This document shows, one piece after another, positions 9,613-20,061 of a stretch of 64,000 nucleotides of DNA. This DNA is from Plasmodiophora brassicae (lineage: Eukaryota; Endomyxa: Phytomyxea; Phytomyxea; Plasmodiophorida). Positions within the stretch are counted from its first letter, which is position 1. Each line of letters opens with the position of its first letter. Made by a program: the position numbers and the translations under genes. Location of the stretch: positions 1 through 64,000 of the forward strand of contig CP145416.1 of NCBI GenBank assembly GCA_036867785.1. The letters are read 5' to 3'. The notes beneath the pieces were generated by a model. That model did no database searches. It worked only from the letters and a program-made list of their open reading frames with translations, and was not told the DNA's origin.

Positions 9613-10530
9613 ATGCATGGCCGGTGTACACGCGTGACAACTGGTTTTGCTTGTATTGAACGGTCCTGGTTGCCGCGATACGCCGGCCGGGATGGTGACG
9701 ATCGTCATCAGAAAGCAGGCGTTCGCGTGGCGGCCTGTAGAAATGGACGCTGGGCACCGCTGAACTGCTGGGCAACCAGCAGCGTAGGCAGGCGCAGTCG
9801 GGCTTGCAGACGTTGGCGCTGGCGGCGCCCTTGCTCGCTGTGCCCGACATCGAATGATGGGTCTATGACAGGGACGCAAACGACCAACCGCAGCGATCGA
9901 CAGGGGGTAGGCGTCGCCTCAGGCGTGGGGCCAGGTGGCCGCAACCCTGACGATGCGCTACAGCTACGGTTGCCGTCTTCTGTCCATCACATGTCAGAGG
10001 CCATGGTCGCTTGTCAGACGCGAAACGACCGACCTGTTCTGGATATAATTCATCCAGGGATACTGAGCGCGTGGACACACCAGCAGCAGGTTGCATTGCC
10101 TTCCCCGGGGATGCGCTTTACACGTGCCAATATAGTCGGCGGCGACGTCGGCGTGGACCTGTCGTCGGGGATACGCGACATGCGATAGCCCCAGGTGCGG
10201 AGCAGGTGGTCGGACCGCCTGGCACCGCCCGGCATCGACGGCTGCCGTCTCCTGTCCAGCACATGTCTCAGCCCATGGTTGCTTGTCATACGCGATACTA
10301 CTTACCTGTTCTGAATACAATTCATCATCCAGTGGTACTGAGCCGCAGCAGGTTGCGTTGCCTTCGTTGGGGACGCCTTGGCCCGTGACGATATGGTCGG
10401 CGGAGACGGCGGCGGGGACGCAAGCAGGTCAGGCAGGCACGACATGTCGTCGGCGACCCGCGATGTGCGACGGCGAAGAACACCCGTTGAACCGTGTATG
10501 GCGATGTAGTGGACGACGTTGACGACAGGC
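9613..10530. repeat. Old diverged subtelomeric repeats, part 1
   Basis: Three kinds of block recur here and again after 11.3 kb. 9620-9900 resembles 11325-11590, sharing GCTGGGCACCGCT and CTGCTGGGCAACCAGCAG. Blocks starting near 9980 and 10250, with TCCATCACATGTC or CCAGCACATGTC and later TTGCATTGCC or TTGCGTTGCC, are about 270 bp apart and resemble a block near 11705. Identity is low and frames are broken. I see no gene. Confidence 0.75.
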
Positions 10531-10699
10531 AGCGTAGCCGGGTCGTCGGCGACGACGACGACGCAATTACGGAGTGGGTGCGCCCTGCTTGACTTTCGCC
10601 GAGGCCAGCCTTCATTGGAAATTCATATACCGACATGGACTAGATCAGTAGGTACGAACTCGACCAGGACCATGCCCTCGTTTAATGTCGAGTACCTAC

Positions 10700-11310
10700 C
10701 CTCCGAAGAACGGCGAAGAGAAATTCGGCACTCTCCACCCTTTGCGGACAGCGGGTCCCACACATCCGACTGTATTGTTCCTCGGTTACGTTCCCTTTAC
10801 GTTTGTCGGGAACTCGTAAACGTTTGGCCCCTGCATCTTGCTGAAATTGTTAAAATGTGTTAACGCTCCCGGTTACGACGAGGAGCAATTCGGCACTCTC
10901 TCCTCGTTGCGGACAGCGGGCCAAACACCTCCGAGTGTATTGTTCCTCGGTTACCTTCCCTTTAGGTTTGTCTTATTGTCGTAAACTTGTAAAGGGATGG
11001 CCTCTGCACCGTATTGAAATTCGTAAAATGTGTTAACGCTCCCGGTTACGACGAAGGGCAATTAGGCACTCTCTCCCCGTTGCGGATAGCGGGTCTGAGA
11101 CATCCGATCGAGAGTATTGTTCCTGGGCTACCTTCTCCTTCGGTTGGTCTTATTGTCATCAACTCGTAAATGTATGGCACCTGCACCTTACTGAAATTCT
11201 GAAAATGTATTAACGCCCGCTTACGACGAGGAGCAACACGGCACCCTCCGCCCGTTGCGGGCAGCGGGTCTCACACATGCGAATGTACTGTTCCTTGGTT
11301 ACGCTCTTCA
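10700..11310. repeat. Diverged tandem repeat, about 165-175 bp, four copies
   Basis: The string CGACGAGGAGCAATTCGGCAC and its variants recur at about 10711, 10876, 11049 and 11224. Each copy carries GTTGCGGACAGCGGG, TGTATTGTTCCTCGGTTAC and CTCGTAAA. It ends with a conserved TGTTAACGCTCCCGGTTACGA boundary. Spacing is 165, 173 and 175 bp. It is unrelated to the 169-bp satellite by eye. Confidence 0.9.
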
Positions 11311-11324
11311 CGTGTGGGTGTACG

Positions 11325-12640
11325 GCTGTACGCGCATGTCAACATGTTCAGCGTGTATTGAACGGCCCCGGTTATCGGGATATAGCGTCAAGGATGCTGC
11401 ACGATCGTTGTCGAAAGTCAGGTGTCCGCGAGGCTTCCGGCAGCAACGGGCGCTGGGCACCGCTACCCTGCTGGGCAACCAGCAGAGTTGGCAGAGGCAG
11501 CCGACCAGGCAGATGGGGGGCCGGCGACGCATTTGCACCAGTGCCCGTCATCGCAGGATGGTTCAGGGTAGACGACGATTTGCAGCCAGCGACTATGGAG
11601 GGGCAGTCGACCGCCTCAGGTGTGGACCAGAATGACGATTTGGCAGAACCACGCCTGCTTGAAGGCTCACATGATGGACAAGCGACGTCCCGCGACAGCT
11701 GGCGTGTCCTGTCCATCACATGTCAGAGGCCAAGGTCGCATCGCATCAGCCGACAAACCATACCTGTACTGGAGCCGCTCCCAGAGATACTGGGCGCGCT
11801 GACGGAAGATCACCACGTTCCGCTGTTCTTGTAGAGGATGCGTTGGCCCGATCGCGGCGACGTCGGCGCGGACGCAAGCACGGCAGGGAGCCGTATCAGG
11901 GCGTCGGCAACATGGGACATCTTGGCAACGACACGCCCCTGGCCAGGAGATGCACAGGAGCCCGGCAGGCCCCCTTATGGTCGCGTCGCAGGTGATCCCG
12001 TTGGCCCGTGTCGGTGCTCGGCGGCGACTTCGACGCGGACGTAAGCACGGCAGGCAGGCACGTCTGGGACCCGCAGCCTGCTGAGGCGAGCGTAGACGCA
12101 TATCGCAATGTAGTGGGCGGCATTGACGACCGGCAGTGTCGTACTGGCGACGGCAGGTATGTCCTGTGCAGAACGTGTGAGGCCGTTATCCTTTGCATTA
12201 GACAACGGTCCGTACCGGAGCATGGCGTCGCCCAGACGTGTTGGGCGCGTTGGCATACGTCCAGTGGTGTGCATCGTTGACGTCGCAGTCGATCGCAGGT
12301 ACAGCGAGCAGGCGCCTCGGGACATCGAAGACTCGAGATACGCGAAGACGAACACAACGCAGGCAGGCAGGCACCAGGTCGTCGGCGACACGCGAGGTGC
12401 GAGTCCTGTGCAGAACGTGTGAGGACCTGGTCCTTTGCATTAGGCGACAATCCGTACCAGTGCATGGCGTTCGCCCAGAAGTGTTCGGCGCGTCTGCAGA
12501 CATCCTGCAGGATGCAACGACGATGTCGCAACAGTCGCTGGTACGGCGATCACGCGCCTCGGGACGTCGAGGACTTGCGACATGCGATGCCGAACACAGC
12601 GCAGGCAGGCAGGCACCGCTCGACGCTTAGGAAAGCAGCC
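11325..12640. repeat. Old diverged subtelomeric repeats, part 2
   Basis: This begins with a second copy of the 9620-9900 block, then a block like those at 9980 and 10250. Next come two copies, about 245 bp apart (near 12163 and 12408), sharing CCTGTGCAGAACGTGTGAGG, CCTTTGCATTAG and GCGCCTCGGGAC. Both strands have short ORFs made of translated repeat. Many differences are C/T or G/A. No gene is supported. Confidence 0.75.
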
Positions 12641-12982
12641 TCCGCAATCCGCAGACACGCGTGCGCCCCGGAATCGGGCATCCAGCCATGCGCCTAGTTT
12701 TTGGTGCGGATTTCTTCTTGCTTACGCGTTGTCACCTGTCAAACGGGTCTACTCATCCTTCGTCCAAACCGAGAATATGGAGTCGTCACATCGCGCGCGG
12801 GTATGCTGCGCTTGCGACGTGCTGGGTCATGGCAGTGTCGGCCGTCTCCGGGTTGGACTTCAATCTAACAGAGGCTGGTCCCGACGTCCATGGCATCATT
12901 CGCGCCGTTCGTCCCTTTGATTGCGTGCTTGACCATTAATAGACGCTGAAGTACTGGACACGTACAGGGATCGATCACGCTC

Positions 12983-14527
12983 ATGACGCCAGTGCGGTCG
13001 GCTGGCGTACTCGACATGTGCGCCCCTGTTCGCGCCACGTGGGCGGCGATGACGCTCATTCTACTTGCGAGAGTTTGGCCAGAAGGGCATGGCTACATGG
13101 TCATTGTTGAGCCGCCCGATTCCCCATTCGCAGGGATTCGCATGCGAAGCGTACCATGGAACAGATATCTTGGGCCGCAAGGCACTGACCCAGTCCTGGT
13201 GAATGTCACGGCCGAGATTATTATCGTGAACGGCGACCATCTTTGTCAGACGGACCGTGACATCCCGGACGAAGTTCGAGGTCGTGTCGTGGTCCTGACA
13301 TCATTTGGTGATCCATCAATATTCGGATGCCCGAAGGCGAAACAGTTCGCCGCTATTCAAAACAAAGGTGCCGCCGCATGGATCCAGATCTTCCGACCTG
13401 GATCTCACGCAATGATCCCTTTCGACTCCTTCTCCTTGGACAGACGATATCTGCCAAACTCCGCCTCTAACAATATGGTGTTTGTTGCTGTAGAAGCGCC
13501 AGGTTCAACGTCGCTGTCGCTTCAGGATTATTTACTGGACAGCGGGCGAGCGGCAACGACTGTGGTCAGCATCCAACCCGATGTGAACGACTGGGACGAA
13601 TTCTACCCTCGATGGTATGTTCAGCTGCTGATCAGATGGATTCCGGCTACCATACTCGGCACAGCGACCGTTTTCGCCGCTTGGTTTCTGTACAAGCATT
13701 GGAAGAAAATCAACGCCAAGTTCGACAAATTGCACCCGGTACCGACCATGCGCACGCGGCGACGCCGGCTGAAACATGTCCGAACGAGCGTTTCCACAGT
13801 CCACCTGATTCTCGTCATTGAACTTGTGACCACTTTCGTCCTGTTTCTGTTTGTTGCTATTGGCGGATGGCAGAGTAACGACCTTTTGCCGTTGGAACTG
13901 ACACATTTCTTCGTCACTGGGCTGGCCGGATGGGGATTCACTTGCGACGTTCTCAGTGCCGTTCTGTGGACGAACTTGCTCAAAGCGACCGATGGCACAA
14001 TTGAAGATACGTGGTTGGGAACGTACCTGGAGCGTTACCCCCTCCTAAAGCTAGCTTTGTGTTGTCTCCCGGTTCTGCTTGATACGGCCTCGTCGGCCGG
14101 CGCTGCACTCTACATTGCACTTCCGTCCTGGAGTACGACAACGTCAACCCTGATCTTGATTCTGCAACTGGCCGTTGGCATCCAGTTCCTTGTGCAGTCG
14201 TTGAGGTTCCAGTCGCATGCCAAGAAAATCATGGAAGATGTCAGCGGCGCGCGGCAATCGGATCCTGCTATGGACAGCCTTTTACGACGTCTGAACACCT
14301 GGACCTTTCTGCTGTCTTTGGCCATGATTGCGTTCGTATGCTTCGTGCCGATCGGCGGGACCATGTTCTTTTACACTTTGGGCGGGTGGGTCGTCTTTTG
14401 GAGCGGGGCCGGATCGGCGCGCGGGCTGACCAGCCTCTGTCGTGTGATGCTGGCACAACCAACCGCCGTGAAAGAAGGCACTCAGATGCTAACAGTCCAG
14501 ACGAGTCCAGGGTACACACCAAAGTAA
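12983..14527 (+). CDS. PA-domain seven-transmembrane protein
   Basis: A single-exon 514-residue membrane protein. The N-terminus has a hydrophobic signal-like stretch (AAMTLILLARVW). The outer domain, about 50-210, resembles a protease-associated (PA) fold: NGDHLCQTDRDIPDEVRGRV, then VVLTSFGD...GCPKAKQFAAIQ and NKGAAAWIQIF. Seven hydrophobic helices follow, at about 218-238, 272-294, 309-330, 350-375, 387-407, 434-455 and 460-478. A basic loop (TRRRRLKHVR) lies between helices 1 and 2. The topology suggests a cell-surface receptor or GPCR-like protein with an extracellular PA domain. No ligand or named family can be given. Starting at Met 12 (13016) would place the signal peptide nearer the N-terminus. 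Confidence 0.85.
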   Translation: MTPVRSAGVLDMCAPVRATWAAMTLILLARVWPEGHGYMVIVEPPDSPFAGIRMRSVPWNRYLGPQGTDPVLVNVTAEIIIVNGDHLCQTDRDIPDEVRGRVVVLTSFGDPSIFGCPKAKQFAAIQNKGAAAWIQIFRPGSHAMIPFDSFSLDRRYLPNSASNNMVFVAVEAPGSTSLSLQDYLLDSGRAATTVVSIQPDVNDWDEFYPRWYVQLLIRWIPATILGTATVFAAWFLYKHWKKINAKFDKLHPVPTMRTRRRRLKHVRTSVSTVHLILVIELVTTFVLFLFVAIGGWQSNDLLPLELTHFFVTGLAGWGFTCDVLSAVLWTNLLKATDGTIEDTWLGTYLERYPLLKLALCCLPVLLDTASSAGAALYIALPSWSTTTSTLILILQLAVGIQFLVQSLRFQSHAKKIMEDVSGARQSDPAMDSLLRRLNTWTFLLSLAMIAFVCFVPIGGTMFFYTLGGWVVFWSGAGSARGLTSLCRVMLAQPTAVKEGTQMLTVQTSPGYTPK

Positions 14528-14897
14528 GGAGTCAGACGGCGCCTCAAGGTCGAGGAAACGACAGGAACGAGCGGTTGAACGAAATGTTACGTCAACTCCA
14601 CCGTATGCATCGCTTGTGACGACCGTTCCTCAGAATAAAAGCGGCAACTGGTATTTCCCTCCCCCGGCGTCTGCTCAGAACCGACGATACCTGCTGAGGC
14701 AGAATGGCAGGAGCGTCCAGTGTTGCAAGTATACCATACTGTTGCTGTTGTTGTTGTCCATCTTCGATTGCGTCTGGGTGCTCACGTTCCTGCCTAATTC
14801 AGGAATGGGCGCAGCCCGTCCGCGTCGCACGTCTTGCGCAGGTGCTCTCCCCGGGTCCACAATCGGGACGTTGATGGCGTCCGCCCGATGACCTGTG
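14528..14897. other. Intergenic, no gene supported
   Basis: Contains a 91-codon ORF from 14616 with a hydrophobic run (TILLLLLLSIFDCVWVL) that I cannot connect to a gene. It may hold the 5' leader of the TLDc gene. Confidence 0.45.
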
Positions 14898-17130
14898 ATG
14901 GACGGCGGCGACGACGATGAACCATCCATTCAGGATCGCCTGTGGCGCACGCTGCGATTCGACTGGTCGTTGTGGAGCCCGGTGACGTCCCCTACGGCGC
15001 CCACGACGTCGAGCACAGTGGCGCCCGTGCCGTCACGCAGCGACAACGATGATCCCGATCGCCCCCAACTGGATCGCCAGGTCGTGCGCTCCCCCTCACG
15101 TTTGCTTATGCCAGCGTGTGGTGACACGCGCTCGCCAGTGGGTCGTCCACCATGATCAGCATCGAGCACTGCTGCAGCGTCTGGCGGCCCAGACCAACGC
15201 CCTGCGTACGTTTGTACACCCCGGCGCCTGCGATCCTGCACGCCTAACAACGCTAGGCAGGTGCTGTCGAGCGGGCACTGCGCCAGGCCGATCGTCGCCT
15301 GCTGGAGGCGCAGCAGGCTGAATCGGCCGCCCTGGGATCGCTGACGCAGGTGCGCTCATCCCTATCGTCGTCATCGTCGTCGTCGTCGTCGGTAGCCTCG
15401 TCTACGCCCATGACGGACCTGACCGGATACGACAGCCAAATATCGAACGTGCAACGCCTGATCGACAGTCGGCGTCGGCGCCTGCAGGCGTGCGACGCGC
15501 AGCGATCATCGATCGGGAATCGGATCGGGCAGCAGACGTCGATGCTGTACCGTCTGGAAGCGGGCGGCGCCGCAGCTGATTCGGAGGTGGCCGTCTGCCG
15601 GTCCGAGCTCGTCGACCTGCAGCGCCAGATGGAGGCGGCGCAGGCGGAATCCGGCCAGCACCGCCAGGCGCTGGAGGCCCTGCGGGCGCAGCTGGACGCG
15701 TTCGCCCTGGAGCGCGCCCGGCACCAATCGGCACAGGCCGCCGACCGCGGCCGCCTCGACGACGTCCAGCGACGATACGACCTGTGCCATGGCGAATCCG
15801 TCAGCGCCAAATCCGACCTCGACAGGCTCATGGTCGCCCAGTTGCACGGCCTGGTCCGCCTGGATCGCCTGCGGGATGCCGTCTCCTCGTCCGGGGACGT
15901 CCTCGCCGGCCTGCTTGCCGCCCACAACGCCAGCCGAGCGACGACGACGACGGCAGCGCGGCGCGCCTCGGAGCCGGCCGACACGGCGGAACGTGTGGAC
16001 CGGTACGTGGCACGTGTTCACTGGCTCGGTGCGGGTGCGTCGTGCCTGCGTGGGTCGCTGACGCTGACCTCGTTCCTGGTCCTGTTCGAGTCCGACGCCG
16101 GACGACGGCACCACCTCTGCCTCGACCTGCCCGACATCGTCCAGTGCACGATGGACGTGGGCATGGCCGGTGTCCAAGTGCACACGCGCCCGCACCGTGT
16201 GAACCGGTTCGTGGGCCACGACCAGCTAGACACGGTCGACTGGGGCAACCCGGTCCGCTTCCGGGCGGACGAATCCGTTGCTAGGCAGGTCCACAGGTTC
16301 CTGTCGGCGCGACTCGCCAGGTACCACAAGGAGGCGCAATTCGCCGCCGAGTGCCAGCAGACTGGCATCGACGTCGACAGGGACGCGCCCGTCCGGACCC
16401 TGTCTGACGTCGTCATTCGCGTGACGGGCGACAGCCACATCGTGACGCGGGCCGAACTGGTCGACCTGATCCGGCGGGTCCCCGTTCGGCACCATTTCGA
16501 CGAGTGGCGCCGCCTGTACACGCTGACCGAGGACGGCATGTCGCTCAGCGCGATGTACAGGGCCGTCCAGAACGCGCCCGTCGCCGTCCTCGTCATCCAG
16601 GTCTGTATTGTCAGCGGCTTCATCCGGTCCGGATCTAACATGGCATTTGTAGGACAACGGCCGCAAGAGGTTCGGCGCGTTTGTCTCCGATCGCATTCAT
16701 GTGCGGCCGTCGTATTTCGGTACGGGCGAGGCGTTCGTGTTCCAGTACGTGCCGCGATCGACGTCGTCCGATCCTCCGTCCAGGACGCCAGCGTCGTCTC
16801 CCGTATCGGCCAGAGCGTCATCGTCCGAATCCGTCGCCGTGTACCAATGGAGGTACGTTGCGTGGCCTAGTGCAGATGGCGCGGGTGCTCAGTGCCCATA
16901 GTGGAAAGAACAAGTTCTTCGCGTTGTGCCGGCCGGATTCGATGGCCGTGGGCGGCGGATCGCATTTCGCAATCTACCTGACGTCCGCCCTGCGGCACGG
17001 GTCGTCCGGCGCCAGCGACACGTTCGACTGCCCGATGCTGAGCGCCGCGCCGGACTTCCTTGTCGCCCAGCTCGAGGTCTGGGCATACACCTGCGCCAGC
17101 ATCGACCTACATACACACACGTATAATTAA
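14898..17130 (+). CDS. Coiled-coil, GRAM-like and TLDc domain protein
   Basis: Five exons: 14898-15080, 15139-15205, 15261-16600, 16653-16852, 16902-17130, giving 672 residues with phase kept. Residues about 60-290 are coiled coil, broken by a Ser-rich run. A GRAM-like segment (RGSLTLTSFLVLFE...HHLCLDLPDI) follows. The C-terminus is a TLDc domain: WRRLYTLTEDGMSLSAMYRA, then VLVIQ-DNGRKRFGAFVSD, SYFGTGEAFVFQ, GKNKFFALCRPDSMAVGGG and FLVAQLEVWAY. GRAM plus TLDc recalls OXR1/NCOA7 proteins, which act in oxidative-stress resistance and regulate V-ATPase; here a LysM is absent and a coiled coil is added. The TLDc exon joins are very secure. The first two exons are less so, and the short last-exon tail ends in a CACACA tract. 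Confidence 0.88.
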
Positions 17131-17383
17131 GCATGACGCGCGCGCCTCGGCGGCAACTGTCCTAAGTTGCCCGTGACACTTGTTGCTGTGCAGCTAGCGG
17201 CGCTATGTGGAGCTGCACCCACGGGGATGTTGAGAACTGCGCCGTGACGCAGTCGGCGTTGCCGTCAGTGGAGGACGCGCAGTCCGTGGGGCATCACCTT
17301 CGTCAGGGATCTGCCGCACGACTATCAGTGGTTCGTGCCGAGGCAGTCAGGCAGCAGCGTCGGGGGTCCACCGATTCGACGAT

Positions 17384-18726
17384 ATGACGCAGACCGGTGC
17401 GGACGCGTGGATGGGAGCCGGCGGCACCGATGCCGTCGTGGCGCACATTCGCACGCGGCTCACCGACTCGACGTTCAAGGAGGAGCCGACGCCCCGCCTC
17501 ATCCGTCGGTACCTGGAGAGCCAGCTCGACCTGAAACCCGAGGCGCTTGACGACGACGCCCCTAAGGCCGTCATCAAACGGCTGATCAAAGTCGCCCTCG
17601 AACAGATCAACGCCGAGGAGGAGGACCAGGAGGGCGACGAAGAGGACGATGTGGCCGAAACGAAACGCAAGCCGGCGTCGAAGTCGAGGAAGGCGACCAC
17701 GACGTCGAACAGCGGGCCGAAATCGTCTCCGCTGTATACGCTCCTGCGTCGCCTGGCGCAGGCGTCCGGCATCAACCCGAACAAGGCCGTGTCGGCGTCC
17801 ATGGCCCTGCAGGACAAGATCTCGGCACTGAAGGAGGCGCTGATCGACGCTGGCTACTCGGACGAGTACGCGTGCTGCCTGCTGTGTTGCTTCTGCACTC
17901 ATCTGAGCGCACTGTGGGCTGTAGGGACCTGAAGATGAAGACCCTGCCGGAGACGATTGATGTTGCTGAGGCGCGCAAGTCACTGGACGAATCGGCTGCA
18001 AAGGCCAACCAGGACAGGGAAGACGAGGACGTGGGCACTACCGCCGGAGGGCGGCGACGACGACGTGCTGCCGCCGCCGTTGACTTCAAGAAAATGTTCG
18101 CCAAGGTGCCCATCGAGGGCGTCGACGACGAGGATGAAGAGGATGCGGAGCAGGGCAGCGAGGCGGCCGAGGACAATGAAGAGGCGGAGGACGACGACGG
18201 CGAATCCAGCGGCAGTGAGGACTATGAACAGGAAGAGGACGAGGAGGACGAGGAGTCCGACTACGACGACGAGGAAAGCGACGCGGAGGAAAGCGATCGA
18301 CCGCGAGGGCGAGGGCGTCCGCGTGGTGGTCGTCGCTCGGCGGTTGACGACGGGGAGTCGGAATCCGAAGAGGAGGAACCTGAGATGTCGTCCGACGACG
18401 ACGACGAGGATGAGGACAGCGACGAGGACGGCCGTCGGCGCAAGAGGACGCAGAAGGGGCGGTCGAAGAAGGCGGGTGCGTCCGGCGGTAGGAAGGCATC
18501 CCGTCCATCCGATGTACTCAAGAAGCGCCGGCGCGGCGACGATGATGACGAAGAGGATGACGTTGACGATGAGGACGCCGACCCAAAGCCGAAGAAGCCG
18601 AAGTCGACGTCGAAGGCGGCGTCGAAGCGGCGCGTCGAGGAAGACGGTGCATCCGACGATGATGACGTGGAGGACGCGCCCAAGTCCAGATCGAAGGTGG
18701 ACGCCAGCGATGACGACGACGAGTGA
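17384..18726 (+). CDS. DEK-C domain acidic chromatin protein (HIRIP3-like)
   Basis: Two exons, 17384-17865 and 17925-18726, 427 residues. Residues 16-80 form a DEK C-terminal-like DNA-binding domain (VVAHIRTRLTDSTF...TPRLIRRYLESQ...AVIKRLIKVALEQI). A second helical block at about 110-165 (YTLLRRLAQASGINPNK...KISALKEALIDAGYSDEDL) resembles the conserved middle of HIRIP3-type histone chaperone partners. The rest is a long acidic and basic low-complexity tail with AT-hook-like PRGRGRPRGGRR and many DDDE runs ending at the C-terminus. It likely acts in the nucleus on chromatin or histones. The intron is 59 bp and the splice gives ...YSDE-DLKMK. The precise family is unsure. Confidence 0.85.
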
Positions 18727-18827
18727 CCGCCTGTCGGGCCCCGTCCGGGTGCACCGCAGGCAAACTAATACCAATCGGGTCGTGCCTCGTCCCTGGCAAT
18801 GTACTGTCTCGGGCAATTCGTTTATCA

Positions 18828-19524
18828 TTATTGTGGCGCGCGCCCTGGCGTTGTCGTGGCATTGACCTGGACGGTAATACGGGGCGACGACGAGTTCGTG
18901 ATTACCGCCACACTGGTCGGCTGCTTCTCGGCCGTCGCATTGTTTGCCGACAGGACGACAGGCTGGGCGACATACCTGTCGACGGGTGCCGTCAGATCCG
19001 GTGTCCACACAGGCCACGGGGCGACCCAAATACCATTCGTCGAACGAGACGACGACGCCGCACCTGACCTTGATGCTGTCGGCAGCGGACGCGGGCGCCG
19101 GCGCCTTGTAGGTGAAGGTCAGGCCGCTCATCTTGTCGTCGCTGTCCAGATGGGTCAGCGTGCTGCCTTGGTCGCATCCTGCGATGGCCATGGGTTTCGC
19201 ACGCGATTCAGCCACCTGAAGCCACTCGCCGACGCGAGTCCCGTTGCCGTTCTCGGCGAACAGGAGGAACCCTTTGAAGGTCGCGTTCCGGTCGTTGCTG
19301 TTGATGGCGACGTGGAACAGGTCCGGGCCGGCCCCCGGCGTCACCGAGCGAAGCGGGACGGCGGACAGCGAGAAGTGGCGACCGGGGCGGCGGCCCGTCG
19401 GTTCCGACATCTTCGGCAGCGACTCAATGAAACAGGAGGGCGACCCGTCCGGGTTCGCCACGCAGACGCAGCAGCACGCGCATAGGAACGTTACTGCGGC
19501 GACGACGCCGACCACGCCCTGCAT
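18828..19524 (-). CDS. Secreted Reeler-domain protein
   Basis: Two exons on the minus strand, 18976-19524 and 18828-18920, 213 residues. A signal peptide (MQGVVGVVAAVTFLCACCCV) is followed by a Reeler-like domain at about 60-165: DLFHVAINSNDRNATFKGFL, LFAENGNGTRVGEW, GCDQGSTLTHLDSDDKMSGL, TFTYKAP and the final W in SFDEWYL. Reeler domains occur in extracellular and membrane-anchored proteins. The short tail has N-glycosylation sites (NSS, NAT) and no anchor, so it should be secreted. The 55-bp intron starts GTATGT. It converges with the DEK-C gene, with about 100 bp between stops. Confidence 0.85.
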
Positions 19525-20061
19525 CCTATGCTGTTTGGGTATCCGTTAAGTTGACGACCTGTCGCTGGGCGAACGTCGATAACAATATGTGTGTTTGGGG
19601 AGGGAGGCGCGGGCGTGATTCAACCACGTGATTTCCACGCGCTCTACTTGACCTGGACAGTGTGATTCATCCGTGGGCGGTCGCTGACACGACTGCACCC
19701 GTGCCGAGGACCTGCTGTCGCTGGCACCGACGTCAGCACGCCCATCCGCTTGCCGAAGTGGCCGACATTCGTCGGCGGTTACAATTTTCTATTTCTATTT
19801 CCGGCAATGGGGCGGTTGGAGTCCGCGCCGCTGGACGCCGACGACTGCGGCGGCAGAGTGGCGCACGCCGGCGTTGCTATTTTCGCCGCACTTCAAAAAT
19901 CGTCTCTTGTCGGCAGCTGCTGCCGCGGCTTCTCAGTTCTCCATCTCGGCCGCGGTGAGCGTTTCACACGCGCTCACACACACACACACTCTAAGGTGAC
20001 GCCCAACGCGACGTATCGCCGTCTGTAACGTCATCGGTTCGCAGCCGCCCGCCCGCGCGTC
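19525..20061. other. Divergent promoter region, no gene seen
   Basis: Lies between two divergent genes. It holds a CACACA tract at about 19973-19990 just upstream of the plus-strand gene. Nothing else is recognised. Confidence 0.6.

Noticed and set aside
9373-12697. Numerous 60-210 codon ORFs in the subtelomere
   Set aside because: They fall in diverged repeats, recur as broken copies, and show no family or codon bias.
14616-14891. 91-codon ORF with a hydrophobic run
   Set aside because: Short, with no signal-peptide layout, no homologous family and no clear promoter.
17980-18827. Long minus-strand frame continuing past the Reeler gene
   Set aside because: It is antisense to the DEK-C acidic tail. 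The spliced Reeler model ends at 18828 with a stop and only its first exon is real in that frame.
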